Assembly (NCBI GenBank): GCA_900473205.1
Contig: UCLB01000017.1
Coordinates: 1 to 44,571 of the forward strand
Reading direction: 5' to 3'
DNA length: 44,571 nucleotides
From: Hyphomicrobiales bacterium
Lineage (GTDB): Bacteria > Pseudomonadota > Alphaproteobacteria > Rhizobiales > Rhizobiaceae
A model generated the notes under the pieces. That model had not been told where the DNA came from. It did not search any database and saw only the letters and a list, made by a program, of their open reading frames with translations. This document shows positions 7,577-16,976 of this stretch, in pieces. How positions within the stretch are numbered: position 1 is the stretch's first letter; the number at the start of each line of letters is the position of its first letter. Made by a program: the position numbers and the translations under genes.

Positions 7577-8746
7577 CTATTTCACGCGTTCCAAAATTGA
7601 AACGTAATTGGCTACCGACGTTCCACCCATGTTGAAAACACCGGCGAGCTTGGCGTTTGGTATCTGCATGTCACCCGCATCCTCGGCCAATTGCATCGCG
7701 GCCATGATGTGCATGGAAACGCCTGTCGCACCAATTGGGTGACCCTTGGCTTTCAGCCCGCCGGATGGATTGACGGGAAGGCGACCGTCTTTTCGCGTAA
7801 TGCCCTCGCGCACCACACGGTGTCCTTCGCCGGGCTTTGCCAGTCCCATCGCCTCATACTCGATGAGTTCGGCGATGGTGAAGCAATCATGCGTTTCGAC
7901 CAGCGACAGATCGTTGAGGTCAATACCAGCCGTCTCCAGCGATTTCGCCCACGCCTGCCGTGCGCCCTCGAATGCCAACGGGTCGCGGCGGCTGAGCGCT
8001 ATGATGTCATTGGCCTGCGTACGGGCTCTGAAACCAATGGCCCGTTGCAGCGTCGCGGCAACCTTTTGATCGGCCAGAATGATGGCTGCGGCTCCATCGG
8101 AAATCAGCGAGCAATCCGTGCGCCGCAGCGGCGGCGCGACATAGGGGTTTTTGTCGGACACCGTATTGCAGAACTCGAAGCCGAAGTCCTTGCGCATATG
8201 GGCGAAGGGATTTCCCATGCCATTTGCGTGGTTCTTGGCGGCAATCATCGCCAGTTCTTCGGAACGGTCGCCGTAGCGCTGGAAGTATGTCTGAGCGATG
8301 CGACCGAACTGTCCGGCAAACCCACCAGGAATATCGCCTTCTTCCGCACGGTAGCTGGCCGACAGCAGAATATCGCCCACCTCTTCGGTCGGCAGCGCCG
8401 TCATTTTTTCGGCTCCCACCACCAGTGCGATGCGGCCACGACCAGCTTCGATGAAATCCATGGCGCTGTAGAGTGCGGCAGATCCCGTGGCACAGGCGTT
8501 TTCAAAGCGGACAGCGGGCGTATGTGCCAGCCGTTCGTCGCTCATGGCAACGAGGGCTGCCTGAAAGTCCTGTTTGGAAAAGCCGTTATTCATGACGCCG
8601 ACGAAAATGCCGTCGATATCTGTAGCCTCGATGCCCGCATGCGCAATGGCCGGAGCGACGACGGAGGCCATCAGTTGCTCGGTATTTTCGAGCGGTAATT
8701 TGCCGAACTGGCCATGCGCCCAACCGACGATCTGCGCTTTACCCAT
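7577..8746 (-). CDS. Thiolase-superfamily acetyl-CoA acetyltransferase (SCPx-like type)
   Basis: A 389-residue enzyme of thiolase fold, acting on acyl-CoA or 3-ketoacyl-CoA. The nucleophile Cys85 lies in FENACATGSAA. His286 lies in ETHDCFT, the SCP2/SCPx version of the usual NEAF motif, and His336 in NPSGGLKAKGHPIGATG. The C-terminal CxG cysteine of biosynthetic and degradative thiolases is absent (FNMGGTSVAN instead). In SCP2-type thiolases the Cys of HDCF is believed to take its place. GGGAGG lies before the ATG. It is 40 bp downstream of the ABC-F gene on the same strand, so may be co-transcribed, although a functional link is not evident. The true substrate cannot be told. Confidence 0.88.
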   Translation of the reverse strand: MGKAQIVGWAHGQFGKLPLENTEQLMASVVAPAIAHAGIEATDIDGIFVGVMNNGFSKQDFQAALVAMSDERLAHTPAVRFENACATGSAALYSAMDFIEAGRGRIALVVGAEKMTALPTEEVGDILLSASYRAEEGDIPGGFAGQFGRIAQTYFQRYGDRSEELAMIAAKNHANGMGNPFAHMRKDFGFEFCNTVSDKNPYVAPPLRRTDCSLISDGAAAIILADQKVAATLQRAIGFRARTQANDIIALSRRDPLAFEGARQAWAKSLETAGIDLNDLSLVETHDCFTIAELIEYEAMGLAKPGEGHRVVREGITRKDGRLPVNPSGGLKAKGHPIGATGVSMHIMAAMQLAEDAGDMQIPNAKLAGVFNMGGTSVANYVSILERVK

Positions 8747-8786
8747 TCCTGGTTCCTCCCAAAACCTTAATGTACCTCAAGCAGTC

Positions 8787-10409
8787 CTATGATAGCAGTC
8801 CGGGAGCCTCCGCGCCTGTTCTTTCGACATATTCCGTATAGCCGCCACCATATTGGTGGATGCCATCGGGCGTCAGTTCCAGAACGCGGTTGGAGAGGGC
8901 TGCGAGGAAATGGCGGTCATGCGAAACGAACAGCATGGTGCCTTCATATTCGCCCAGTGCCTTGATCAGCATTTCCTTGGTGTCGAGGTCAAGGTGGTTG
9001 GTTGGTTCGTCCAGAACAAGGAAGTTCGGCGGGTCGAACAACATGGCGGCCATGACCAGACGCGCCTTTTCACCACCCGACAGAACGCGGCACTTCTTGT
9101 CGACATCATCACCGGAAAAGCCGAAGCAGCCGCAAAGCGCGCGCAACGGAGCCTGTCCGGCCTTTGGAAAACGCTGTTCCAGCCATTGCAGGATCGTGGC
9201 TTCGCCATCCAGCAAATCCATGGAGTGCTGGGCGAAATAGCCGAGCTTGACGCTGGCGCCGACATTGACGCTGCCGACATCCGGCTCAGCCGTGCCTGCA
9301 ATCAGCTTGAGAAGCGTGGATTTACCGGCCCCGTTGACGCCCATGATGCACCAGCGTTCCTTGCGGCGGATCATGAAATCCAGACCTTCATAGATCGTGC
9401 GCTGGCCATAGGCCTTATGCACCTGCTTCAAGGACACCACGTCCTCGCCGGAGCGCGGTGGAGTCTGGAAATCGAAGGCCACCGTCTGCCTGCGCTTGGG
9501 CGGCTCCACGCGGTCGATCTTTTCCAGTTTCTTGACACGGCTCTGCACCTGCGACGCATGGGAAGCGCGGGCCTTGAAGCGTTCAATGAACTTGATTTCC
9601 TTGGCAAGCATCGCCTGCTGGCGCTCGAACTGTGCCTGTTGCTGCTTTTCGCTCTGGGCGCGCTGCTGTTCGTAAAAGCCATAGTCACCCGTATAACTCG
9701 TCAGCGATCCCGCATCGATTTCGATGATCTTGTTGACGATGCGGTTCATGAACTCGCGGTCATGCGAGGTCATCAAAAGCGCGCCGTCATAGGTCTTCAG
9801 GAAGTTTTCAAGCCAGATCAGGCTTTCGATGTCCAAATGGTTGCTCGGTTCGTCGAGCAGCATCACGTCTGGGCGCATCAAAAGAATGCGGGCCAGCGCC
9901 ACACGCATCTTCCAGCCGCCCGAGAGCTTGCCGACGTCGCCGTCCATCATTTCCTGGCTGAAGCTTAGACCTGCCAGGACTTCGCGCGCGCGTCCCTCGA
10001 GCGAATAGCCGTCCAGTTCCTCATAGCGCGCCTGCACTTCGCCGTAACGCTCGATGATCTCGTCCATCTGGTCGAGCTGCTCCGGGTCGACCATGCGGGC
10101 TTCCAGTTCGCGAAGCTCGGTCGCAACCGCGCTCACCGGTCCGGCACCTTCCATGGCTTCCGCCACGGCACTGCGGCCTGCCATTTCACCGACATCCTGA
10201 TTAAAGTAACCGATGGAGACGTGCTTTTCCGAGGCCACCTGACCTTCATCCGGCTGCTCCTGCCCGGTGATCATCCGAAACAGCGTCGTCTTGCCCGCGC
10301 CATTGGGGCCGACGAGCCCGACCTTTTCGCCCTTGTTGAGCGCAGCGGACGCCTCGATGAAGAGGATGCGGTGGCTGGCGGATTTGCTGATGTTTTCGAT
10401 GCGGATCAT
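8787..10409 (-). CDS. ABC-F family ATPase (ribosome-associated type)
   Basis: A 540-residue protein with two ABC ATPase domains and no membrane segment. The frame is open further upstream to 10619, but homology begins with MIRIENISKSA, so ATG 10409 is chosen. Domain 1 has GPNGAGKTT, signature LSGGWKMRVALARIL and LLDEPSNHLD. The linker of about 80 residues is rich in Glu, Gln and Lys (EQQRAQSEKQQQAQFERQQ), the interdomain arm typical of ABC-F proteins. Domain 2 has GVNGAGKST, LSGGEKARLVMAAML and LDEPTNHLD. Family members act on ribosomes in translation regulation or antibiotic protection. It is divergent from iolR with 148 bp between them. Confidence 0.9.
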   Translation of the reverse strand: MIRIENISKSASHRILFIEASAALNKGEKVGLVGPNGAGKTTLFRMITGQEQPDEGQVASEKHVSIGYFNQDVGEMAGRSAVAEAMEGAGPVSAVATELRELEARMVDPEQLDQMDEIIERYGEVQARYEELDGYSLEGRAREVLAGLSFSQEMMDGDVGKLSGGWKMRVALARILLMRPDVMLLDEPSNHLDIESLIWLENFLKTYDGALLMTSHDREFMNRIVNKIIEIDAGSLTSYTGDYGFYEQQRAQSEKQQQAQFERQQAMLAKEIKFIERFKARASHASQVQSRVKKLEKIDRVEPPKRRQTVAFDFQTPPRSGEDVVSLKQVHKAYGQRTIYEGLDFMIRRKERWCIMGVNGAGKSTLLKLIAGTAEPDVGSVNVGASVKLGYFAQHSMDLLDGEATILQWLEQRFPKAGQAPLRALCGCFGFSGDDVDKKCRVLSGGEKARLVMAAMLFDPPNFLVLDEPTNHLDLDTKEMLIKALGEYEGTMLFVSHDRHFLAALSNRVLELTPDGIHQYGGGYTEYVERTGAEAPGLLS

Positions 10410-10507
10410 TAGACGTAACCGATAAGCTGGAGGATTGGCGTCCCTATGCCACGCCGGGCCTTCACTGTCACCCGATGAATCCTGATGGAATGCTTGTGAT
10501 TTTTTTT

Positions 10508-10521
10508 GGAATGGATATTCC
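10508..10521. promoter_or_regulatory. Putative IolR operator upstream of iolR
   Basis: GGAA-TGGATA-TTCC matches exactly the palindrome GGAA-N6-TTCC reported for IolR of Sinorhizobium meliloti; the wider repeat is TGGAAT-N4-ATTCCA (10507-10522). It lies 37 bp before the iolR start, in the region shared with the divergent ABC-F gene, and fits autorepression. Confidence 0.75.
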
Positions 10522-10557
10522 ATATTGTGACGGGGATGGAAAAGTAAGGGGGACATC

Positions 10558-11373
10558 ATGAGCGCCAGTGCGGCACCGGCCACGGTTGAAGCGTTTCGGG
10601 AACGGTTGCTGGAGGTCACCGACAGCCTGCCGAAACGCCTGCGCCAATGCGCCGATTACGTCGCCGGTCATGCGGATCGCATCGCGGTGTCCACCGTCGC
10701 AGAGCTTGCGGAAAGTGCTGGCGTCCAGCCATCCGCCATCATGCGTTTCAGCCAAATCATGGGCTTTACCGGCTTTTCGGACATGCAGCGGCTGTTTCGC
10801 GAACATTACACCGGCGGCTGGCCGGATTATACCACGCGGCTGAGCAACCTGCGCAATAAAGGCGAAGACGGCGGCGCGCTGCTGCTTGCCGAATTCGTGG
10901 ATGCAGGCCGTGCCTCGCTGGAAAGCGTGTTGAACACTGTGGATCCCCGCGAGTTCGAAACGGCGATCCAGGTTCTTGCCGAGGCCGCTACGATTCATAT
11001 CATCGGTCTTAGACGTTCATTCGCGGTCGCAAGTTATCTGGCCTATGCTTTTGAAAAGATGGGTGTTCCCGCCATGCTGCATGCCTCTGTCGGGCAGCTG
11101 CACAACGAAAGCGCGATCCGCACCGGCGATGTCGTGTTGGCCATCACGTTTTCGCCCTACTCGGCGGAGACGATGGACCTCGTCTCTTCCAGTCTGGCAA
11201 GACGTGTCCCGGTCGTTGCGCTGACGGACACCGCAGTCAGCCCGATGCGGAAACTCGGGGCGACCATCCTTGCGGTTTCGGAGGTGGATTTCGGTGCTTT
11301 CCGCTCGCTTTCGGCAACGCTTTGCGTTGCCATCGCGCTGGCCGTCGGTGTCGGTACACATCGGCAAAATTGA
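10558..11373 (+). CDS. iolR: RpiR-family repressor of myo-inositol catabolism
   Basis: A 271-residue regulator that should repress the iol genes and release DNA when an inositol breakdown intermediate binds. The N-terminal 85 residues are the RpiR-type helix-turn-helix (TVAELAESAGVQPSAIMRFSQ). Residues about 125-260 are a SIS sugar-phosphate-binding domain (IHIIGLRRSFAVASYLAYAFEKMG, then DVVLAITFSPYSAET). The start is ATG 10558 after AAGGGGGA. Its place directly before iolCDEB on the same strand, with GGAA-N6-TTCC in its promoter, supports the name. The gap to iolC is 117 bp and carries further operator-like sequences, so iolC may also have its own promoter. Confidence 0.92.
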   Translation: MSASAAPATVEAFRERLLEVTDSLPKRLRQCADYVAGHADRIAVSTVAELAESAGVQPSAIMRFSQIMGFTGFSDMQRLFREHYTGGWPDYTTRLSNLRNKGEDGGALLLAEFVDAGRASLESVLNTVDPREFETAIQVLAEAATIHIIGLRRSFAVASYLAYAFEKMGVPAMLHASVGQLHNESAIRTGDVVLAITFSPYSAETMDLVSSSLARRVPVVALTDTAVSPMRKLGATILAVSEVDFGAFRSLSATLCVAIALAVGVGTHRQN

Positions 11374-11399
11374 ATATTTATGTTGAAAATGGAAAAAAT

Positions 11400-11453
11400 G
11401 GAATTTATAGTCCAAAAATAACCTGACATGGAATGATGGTGGAGTGTCATTCC
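11400..11453. promoter_or_regulatory. iolC promoter region with variant IolR half-sites
   Basis: Two elements. GGAATTTATAGTCC (11400-11413) matches the GGAA-N6-TTCC operator with one mismatch. GGAATGA (11430-11436) and its perfect complement TCATTCC (11447-11453) are separated by 10 bases, so the GGAA and TTCC half-sites are 16 bases apart, exactly one helical turn more than the known N6 spacing. Both lie between iolR and iolC, 38-91 bp before the iolC start. Confidence 0.5.
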
Positions 11454-11490
11454 AGATGCAGGGTTCGCGTCACAGCGAGGGAGGACGGTC

Positions 11491-13413
11491 GTGAAGAAGC
11501 TCGATCTCATTACCATTGGCCGTTCGTCGGTCGATCTTTACGGCGCGCAGGTTGGCGGCCGTCTGGAGGATATGTCCTCCTTCAACAAATATATCGGCGG
11601 TTCGCCCACCAATATCGCCGCAGGTGGTGCGCGGCTGGGCCTGAAGACCGCCGTCATCACCCGCGTGGGTGACGAGCATATGGGCCGCTTCATCCGCGAG
11701 CAGCTGGTGCGCGAAGGCGTCGATATCAGGGGCGTCAAGACCGACCCGGAACGCCTGACGGCGCTGGTGCTACTCGGCATTCGCGACCAGTCGCAATTTC
11801 CTTTGATCTTCTACCGCGAAAACTGCGCCGATATGGCGCTGTGCGAAGACGATATCGATCCCGCCTTCATCGCCGATGCCGGATGCGTCTGCGCCACCGG
11901 CACGCATCTGTCCAACCCGAAGACGGAGGCCGCCGTGTTGAAGGCGCTGCGTCTGGCGCGGGAAGGCGGAGCGAAGACCGCGCTCGATATCGATTACCGC
12001 CCCAACCTCTGGGGCGTCGCCGGTCATGGCGATGGCGAAAGCCGCTTCGTAGAATCTCAGGCGGTCACCACCAAGCTGCAATCGACATTGCACCTCTTCG
12101 ACCTGATCGTCGGCACGGAAGAGGAGTTCCATATTGCCGGTGGCTCCACCGACACGTTGGAAGCGTTGAAGGCCGTTCGTAATGTCTCCCAAGCGACTTT
12201 GGTCTGCAAGCGCGGACCGATGGGAGCATCCGTGTTTCCCGGCGACATTCCAGCCAGTCTTGACGACGGCGAATCCGGCGAGGGTTTCCCCATCGAGGTC
12301 TTCAACGTGCTGGGTGCAGGCGACGGCTTCATGGCTGGCCTGTTCCGCGGTTGGCTGTGTGGCGAAGACTGGCCAACAACGCTGAAATACGCCAATGCCT
12401 GCGGCGCATTCGCCGTCTCCCGCCACGGCTGCACGCCTGCTTACCCCAGCTGGGAAGAGCTGCAATATTTCTTCCGCACCGGCATCAAGAACAAGGCGCT
12501 GCGCAAGGATGAGGCGCTGGAGCAGGTACATTGGGCCACAAACCGCAAGGGTGACTGGAACACCATGCGCGTCTTCGCCTTCGATCACCGCATGCAGCTG
12601 GAAGCGATGGCGGACGAGGCCGGTGTTACGCATGACAAGATTGGCGAGTTCAAGAAGCTTTGCCTGAAAGCAGCCCTTCAGGTGTCCGGCGGTAAAGCCG
12701 GATACGGCATTCTCTGCGATAGCCGCTTGGGCCGCGATGCTCTCTATGAAGCTAGCGGCACCAACCTCTGGATCGGCCGCCCGGTGGAATGGCCGGGCTC
12801 TCGCCCCCTGACGCTGGAGCCGGAACTCGGCCTCGATTTCGGCGGCCTCAGTGAGTGGCCCGCCAACAACGTCGTCAAAGTTCTGTGCTTCTATCACCCA
12901 GATGACGCCCAAGAATTGCGCAAGGAACAGGAAGACACGGTGCTTCGCCTGTTTCAGGCAGCGCGCCGCAACCGTCTGGAACTGCTGCTGGAGGTCATCC
13001 CTTCCAAGGTCGGTGCCGTGGATGACACGACGACGGCCAGAATTATCGATCGTTTCTACGAAATCGGCGTCTATCCCGACTGGTGGAAGCTGGAGCCGAT
13101 GAAAAGCGGGGCGGCGTGGAAGAACGCGACCGATGCGGTGCAGCGCAACGATGCCTATGTGCGCGGCATCGTCGTATTGGGTCTTGATGCCCCGCAGGCG
13201 GCGCTGGAGGAGAGCTTCCGTCTGGCGGCAGGCTTTGATCTGGTGAAGGGTTTTGCCGTTGGCCGCACGATCTTTGCCGATGCTGGCCGTGCTTGGCTTT
13301 CGGGCAAGATCAGTGACGCAGACGCCATTGCGCAGATGGCGGATCGCTACAGCGCGCTCTGCCACATCTGGGATGAGGCGCGCGCCAAAAAGAACAAGGG
13401 AGAAGCAGCGTGA
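11491..13413 (+). CDS. iolC: 5-dehydro-2-deoxygluconokinase fused to DUF2090 aldolase-like domain
   Basis: A 640-residue protein starting at GTG 11491 after AGGGAGGA. Residues 1 to about 330 are a PfkB-family sugar kinase, with GGSPTNIAAGGA (36-47) and the second signature NVLGAGDGFMAGL with catalytic Asp278. It phosphorylates 5-dehydro-2-deoxygluconate in the cytoplasm. Residues about 340-636 are DUF2090 (begins VFAFDHRMQLEAMADEAG), a TIM-barrel-like domain thought to act as the aldolase that splits the phosphorylated product to DHAP and malonate semialdehyde, replacing separate IolJ. No iolJ gene is seen here. The stop overlaps the iolD start, so the two are translationally coupled. Confidence 0.93.
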   Translation: MKKLDLITIGRSSVDLYGAQVGGRLEDMSSFNKYIGGSPTNIAAGGARLGLKTAVITRVGDEHMGRFIREQLVREGVDIRGVKTDPERLTALVLLGIRDQSQFPLIFYRENCADMALCEDDIDPAFIADAGCVCATGTHLSNPKTEAAVLKALRLAREGGAKTALDIDYRPNLWGVAGHGDGESRFVESQAVTTKLQSTLHLFDLIVGTEEEFHIAGGSTDTLEALKAVRNVSQATLVCKRGPMGASVFPGDIPASLDDGESGEGFPIEVFNVLGAGDGFMAGLFRGWLCGEDWPTTLKYANACGAFAVSRHGCTPAYPSWEELQYFFRTGIKNKALRKDEALEQVHWATNRKGDWNTMRVFAFDHRMQLEAMADEAGVTHDKIGEFKKLCLKAALQVSGGKAGYGILCDSRLGRDALYEASGTNLWIGRPVEWPGSRPLTLEPELGLDFGGLSEWPANNVVKVLCFYHPDDAQELRKEQEDTVLRLFQAARRNRLELLLEVIPSKVGAVDDTTTARIIDRFYEIGVYPDWWKLEPMKSGAAWKNATDAVQRNDAYVRGIVVLGLDAPQAALEESFRLAAGFDLVKGFAVGRTIFADAGRAWLSGKISDADAIAQMADRYSALCHIWDEARAKKNKGEAA

Positions 13414-15233
13414 CGACACTACGTTTGACGGCAGCGCAGGCGATGGTGCGCTATCTCGCCGCGCAACTGAACGAGGATGGCGAGACCTATATCGCTGGTG
13501 TCTGGGCCATCTTCGGCCACGGCAATGTCGCCGGTATCGGTGAGGCGCTTTACGGCATTCGCGATGAGCTGAGGACCTATCGCGGCCAGAACGAACAATC
13601 CATGGCGCACGCGGCCATCGCATACGCCAAGCAACTCGGTCGTCGTCGCGCCATGGCGGTCACGTCCTCCATCGGCCCCGGTGCGACCAACATGGTCACG
13701 GCTGCGGCCCTGGCCCATGTCAACCGTCTGCCCGTCCTGCTCATTCCCGGAGATGTCTTCGCCAATCGCGGCCCCGATCCGGTTTTGCAGCAGATCGAGG
13801 ATTTCGGTGACGGCACCGTGTCAGCCAATGATTGCTTCAAACCCGTCAGCCGCTATTTCGACCGCATCACGCGGCCCGAACAGTTGCTGACCGCCTTGCC
13901 CCGCGCCATGCGCACCATGACGGACCCTGCCGATTGCGGCCCGGTGACGTTGGCATTTTGTCAGGACGTACAGGCCGAAGCTTACGATTATCCGGCCAGT
14001 TTCTTCGAGAAAAAAGTCTGGCGGCAGCGCCGTCCTGAGCCCGATGTTGCAGAGTTCGAGGAAGCCGTCGCTGCGTTGAAAGCCGCTAAGAACCCCGTCA
14101 TCGTCGCTGGTGGTGGTGTGCACTTCTCCGGCGCAACGGAAACGCTCAAAAACTTTGCCGAGACGCACTCCATTCCGGTCATCGAAACACAGGCGGGCAA
14201 GTCGGCCCTTGCCTGGGACCACGAGTTGAACTTTGGCCCTGTCGGCGTGACGGGTGCAGATAGCGCCAACGCGATTGCCGAAAAGGCCGATCTCGTCTTC
14301 GGCATCGGCACCCGCTTTCAGGATTTCACCACCGGTTCCTGGGCGCTGTTCAAGAACCCTGACCGCAAGCTGCTGGCGCTGAACGTCCAGCCATATGACA
14401 ACGCCAAACACAACGCCATCAGCCTGACGGCGGACGCCAAGGTCGGATTAGAAAAGCTTTCAAATGCCTTGGGCAACCACCGTTTTACGGCACCCGACAC
14501 TGCGTTGAAGGAGCAATGGTTTGCGAAAGCCGATGCTGTCACCGCAGCACCTGTCGAAGCCAACAGCCTACCAACCGACATGCAGGTCATCGGTGCCGTG
14601 CAGCGTGCTTCGCGCGACAACACCGTCGTCATGTGCGCAGCTGGCACCATGCCGGGCGAGTTGCACCAGCTGTGGAAAGCAAAGCTGCCGCTTTCCTATC
14701 ACATGGAATACGGCTTCTCCTGCATGGGCTACGAAATCGCCGGCGGCCTCGGCATCAAGATGGCCGAGCCGCATCGTGACGTTATCGTCATGGTCGGCGA
14801 TGGCTCCTATATGATGATGAATTCGGAGCTCGCCACCGCCGTCGCCATGGGCGTCAAGATCACCCTCGTCATCACCGATAACCGCGGTTACGGCTGCATC
14901 AACCGCCTGCAAATGGGCACCGGCGGCGCGGAGTTCAACAATCTCTACGCCCACACCAACCACACCAACCCCATCGCCATCGATTTTACCGCCCACGCTG
15001 CCAGCATGGGTGCCGATGCCCACAAGGTTTCCTCGATTGCGGAGCTGGAAACCGCTTTGAACGCGGCGCGTGAAGCGACCGCGACGACCGTCATCGTTAT
15101 CGATACGGACCCGTACCCGACGCCGGATGCCGGTGGTTACTGGTGGGATGTGGCGGTGCCGGAGGTTTCTGAGCGCAAGGAAGTCAACAATGCACGCGCC
15201 GCTTACGAAGCCGCGTTGAAGGAAAGACAGTAA
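13410..15233 (+). CDS. iolD: 3D-(3,5/4)-trihydroxycyclohexane-1,2-dione acylhydrolase
   Basis: A 607-residue thiamine diphosphate enzyme that opens the inositol-derived ring diketone to 5-deoxyglucuronate. It starts at GTG 13410, overlapping the iolC stop in GTGA. The N-terminal domain carries the catalytic Glu62 ([13 protein letters not shown]). The central domain spans about 200-340. The C-terminal domain has the cofactor motif G463-D-G465 ... D490-N491 ([12 protein letters not shown] to ITDNRGYG). Length and motifs are normal for IolD. It is the third gene of the iol operon and ends one base before the iolE ATG. Confidence 0.95.
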   Translation: MTTLRLTAAQAMVRYLAAQLNEDGETYIAGVWAIFGHGNVAGIGEALYGIRDELRTYRGQNEQSMAHAAIAYAKQLGRRRAMAVTSSIGPGATNMVTAAALAHVNRLPVLLIPGDVFANRGPDPVLQQIEDFGDGTVSANDCFKPVSRYFDRITRPEQLLTALPRAMRTMTDPADCGPVTLAFCQDVQAEAYDYPASFFEKKVWRQRRPEPDVAEFEEAVAALKAAKNPVIVAGGGVHFSGATETLKNFAETHSIPVIETQAGKSALAWDHELNFGPVGVTGADSANAIAEKADLVFGIGTRFQDFTTGSWALFKNPDRKLLALNVQPYDNAKHNAISLTADAKVGLEKLSNALGNHRFTAPDTALKEQWFAKADAVTAAPVEANSLPTDMQVIGAVQRASRDNTVVMCAAGTMPGELHQLWKAKLPLSYHMEYGFSCMGYEIAGGLGIKMAEPHRDVIVMVGDGSYMMMNSELATAVAMGVKITLVITDNRGYGCINRLQMGTGGAEFNNLYAHTNHTNPIAIDFTAHAASMGADAHKVSSIAELETALNAAREATATTVIVIDTDPYPTPDAGGYWWDVAVPEVSERKEVNNARAAYEAALKERQ

Positions 15234-15234
15234 G

Positions 15235-16134
15235 ATGATCCTTTACGGCACCAACCCCATCGCCTGGAGCAATGACGACGACCGCACGCTGGGCGCCCAT
15301 ATCAGCCTCGACCAGTGCCTCGATGAGACATCGAAAATCGGTTTCGACGGTATCGAAAAGGGTCACAAGTTCCCGGAGGAACCGGATGCGCTTAAAGCGG
15401 TGCTGGAGCCCCGCAATCTGCGCTTCGTGTCCGGCTGGCATTCGCTCAACCTGCTGACCAACGCCATCGAAGACGAGAAGGCGGCCATGCAGCCTGCACT
15501 CGATCTTCTGAAGGCCATGGGTTCCAAGGTCATCATCGTCTGCGAAACCTCCAACGCCATTCATGGCGATGACGGAAAGCCGGTCAACGACCGCCCCAAA
15601 CTTGCCGATGCCGACTGGAAAAACTTTGGTGCCGGCGTGGAAGCGCTGGCCAAGTTCGCTGCCGGGCAGGGTATCGCACTCGTCTACCACCACCACATGG
15701 GTACGATCATCGAAAGCGAAGACGAGATCGATCGTCTGATGGAGAACACCGGCCCGCACACCAAACTGCTGCTGGACACTGGCCACACGCTGTTTGGCGG
15801 CGGGGATCCCGCACGTGTCGCTCGCAAACATATGTCCCGAGTCGGCCATATCCACGCGAAGAACGTCCGACCCGATATCGCAGCCCAGGTGCGCAGCGAG
15901 AAGCTTTCGTTTCTGGAAGGCGTGCGTCGCGGCGTGTTCACCGTTCCCGGCGATACGGACGGCGGCGTCGACTTCCCATCCGTCCTGAAAATCGCTGCCG
16001 AACGTGGCTACAGCGGCTGGCTAGTCATCGAGGCCGAGCAGGATCCGGACGTTCGCAATCCCTTCGACTATCAAAGCCTTGGCCTGAAATCCCTGCGGGA
16101 TTTCGCCAGGCAAGCCGGGCTGGACAAAGCCTGA
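15235..16134 (+). CDS. iolE: myo-Inosose-2 dehydratase
   Basis: A 299-residue TIM-barrel enzyme (xylose-isomerase-like family) that dehydrates scyllo-inosose to the diketone used by IolD. Typical IolE features are the start [23 protein letters not shown], the metal-binding segment [12 protein letters not shown], the [15 protein letters not shown] motif, and the ending [11 protein letters not shown]. The ATG lies one base after the iolD stop. IolE is followed by iolB with a 15-bp gap carrying AAGGAG. Confidence 0.95.
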   Translation: MILYGTNPIAWSNDDDRTLGAHISLDQCLDETSKIGFDGIEKGHKFPEEPDALKAVLEPRNLRFVSGWHSLNLLTNAIEDEKAAMQPALDLLKAMGSKVIIVCETSNAIHGDDGKPVNDRPKLADADWKNFGAGVEALAKFAAGQGIALVYHHHMGTIIESEDEIDRLMENTGPHTKLLLDTGHTLFGGGDPARVARKHMSRVGHIHAKNVRPDIAAQVRSEKLSFLEGVRRGVFTVPGDTDGGVDFPSVLKIAAERGYSGWLVIEAEQDPDVRNPFDYQSLGLKSLRDFARQAGLDKA

Positions 16135-16149
16135 TCAAAGGAGACGACG

Positions 16150-16959
16150 ATGGCAAATCTGCTGCGCAAGCCGACCGGAACAACCGGCAAGGTCCACGAC
16201 ATCACGCCACAAAGTGCTGAATGGGGCTATGTCGGTTTCGGTCTCTACCGGCTGAAACCGGGCGAGACCGCTGCCGAGGAAACCGGCGACACGGAAGTCA
16301 TTCTGGTTCTGGTCGAAGGCAAGGCGGAAGTGTCGTCCGAGGACAAGAACTTCGGCGAACTCGGCGACCGCATGAATGTCTTCGAACGCAAGCCACCGCA
16401 TTGCGTCTATATTCCCGCCGGTTCCTCATGGTCGGTCAAAGCCACGACCGATTGCAGCATTGGTGTCTGCACCGCGCCCGCCAAACCGGGCAGAGAGGCG
16501 CAGGTCATCGGCCCCTCCGGCATTTCGCTGAGCGAACGCGGCAAGGGCGCCAACACTCGCTACATCTTCCCCATCGCCATGGAAGACCGCGATGTGGCCG
16601 ATAGCCTGCTGGTCACGGAAGTCTTCACCCCCTCCGGCCACTGGTCATCCTACCCGCCCCACCGGCATGACGAGGACAATTTCCCCGACATGACCTATCT
16701 GGAGGAAACCTACTATCACCGCCTCAACCCGGCCCAGGGCTTTGGCTTTCAGCGGGTGTTTACCGAAGATGGCTCGCTGGATGAAACCATGGCGGTTTCG
16801 GACGGTGATGTAGTGCTGGTGCCGAAGGGTCACCACCCGTGCGGTGCGCCTTACGGGTATGAGATGTATTACCTCAATGTGATGGCGGGGCCGATGCGCA
16901 AGTGGCGGTTCAAGAACCACCCGGATCATGACTGGATTTTTCAGCGGGATAATGGGTGA
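16150..16959 (+). CDS. iolB: 5-deoxy-glucuronate isomerase
   Basis: A 269-residue bicupin enzyme converting 5-deoxyglucuronate to 5-dehydro-2-deoxygluconate, the IolC substrate. The C-terminal cupin contains SYPPHRHDEDNFP (metal-binding His-x-His) and a later DGDVVLVPKGHHPC motif. The start follows AAGGAGACGACG. It is the last gene of the iol operon; a mosaic repeat follows within 20 bp and no plain T-run terminator is present. The inositol dehydrogenase (idhA) and an inositol transporter are not in the window. Confidence 0.95.
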   Translation: MANLLRKPTGTTGKVHDITPQSAEWGYVGFGLYRLKPGETAAEETGDTEVILVLVEGKAEVSSEDKNFGELGDRMNVFERKPPHCVYIPAGSSWSVKATTDCSIGVCTAPAKPGREAQVIGPSGISLSERGKGANTRYIFPIAMEDRDVADSLLVTEVFTPSGHWSSYPPHRHDEDNFPDMTYLEETYYHRLNPAQGFGFQRVFTEDGSLDETMAVSDGDVVLVPKGHHPCGAPYGYEMYYLNVMAGPMRKWRFKNHPDHDWIFQRDNG

Positions 16960-16976
16960 CGTAGCGGGCGGGGCTC

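Noticed and set aside
8853..9968. 371-codon plus-strand ORF opposite the ABC-F gene
   Set aside because: Antisense shadow; the ABC-F motifs on the minus strand are complete.
10410..10619. N-terminal extension of the ABC-F frame (70 codons), overlapping the iolR promoter and start
   Set aside because: Not part of the ABC-F family, would run through the IolR operator and the iolR start; ATG 10409 begins the conserved domain.
11770..13623. 617-codon minus-strand ORF opposite iolC
   Set aside because: Shadow of the GC-biased third positions of iolC; Arg/Ala/Gly-rich without recognisable domains, while iolC is certain.
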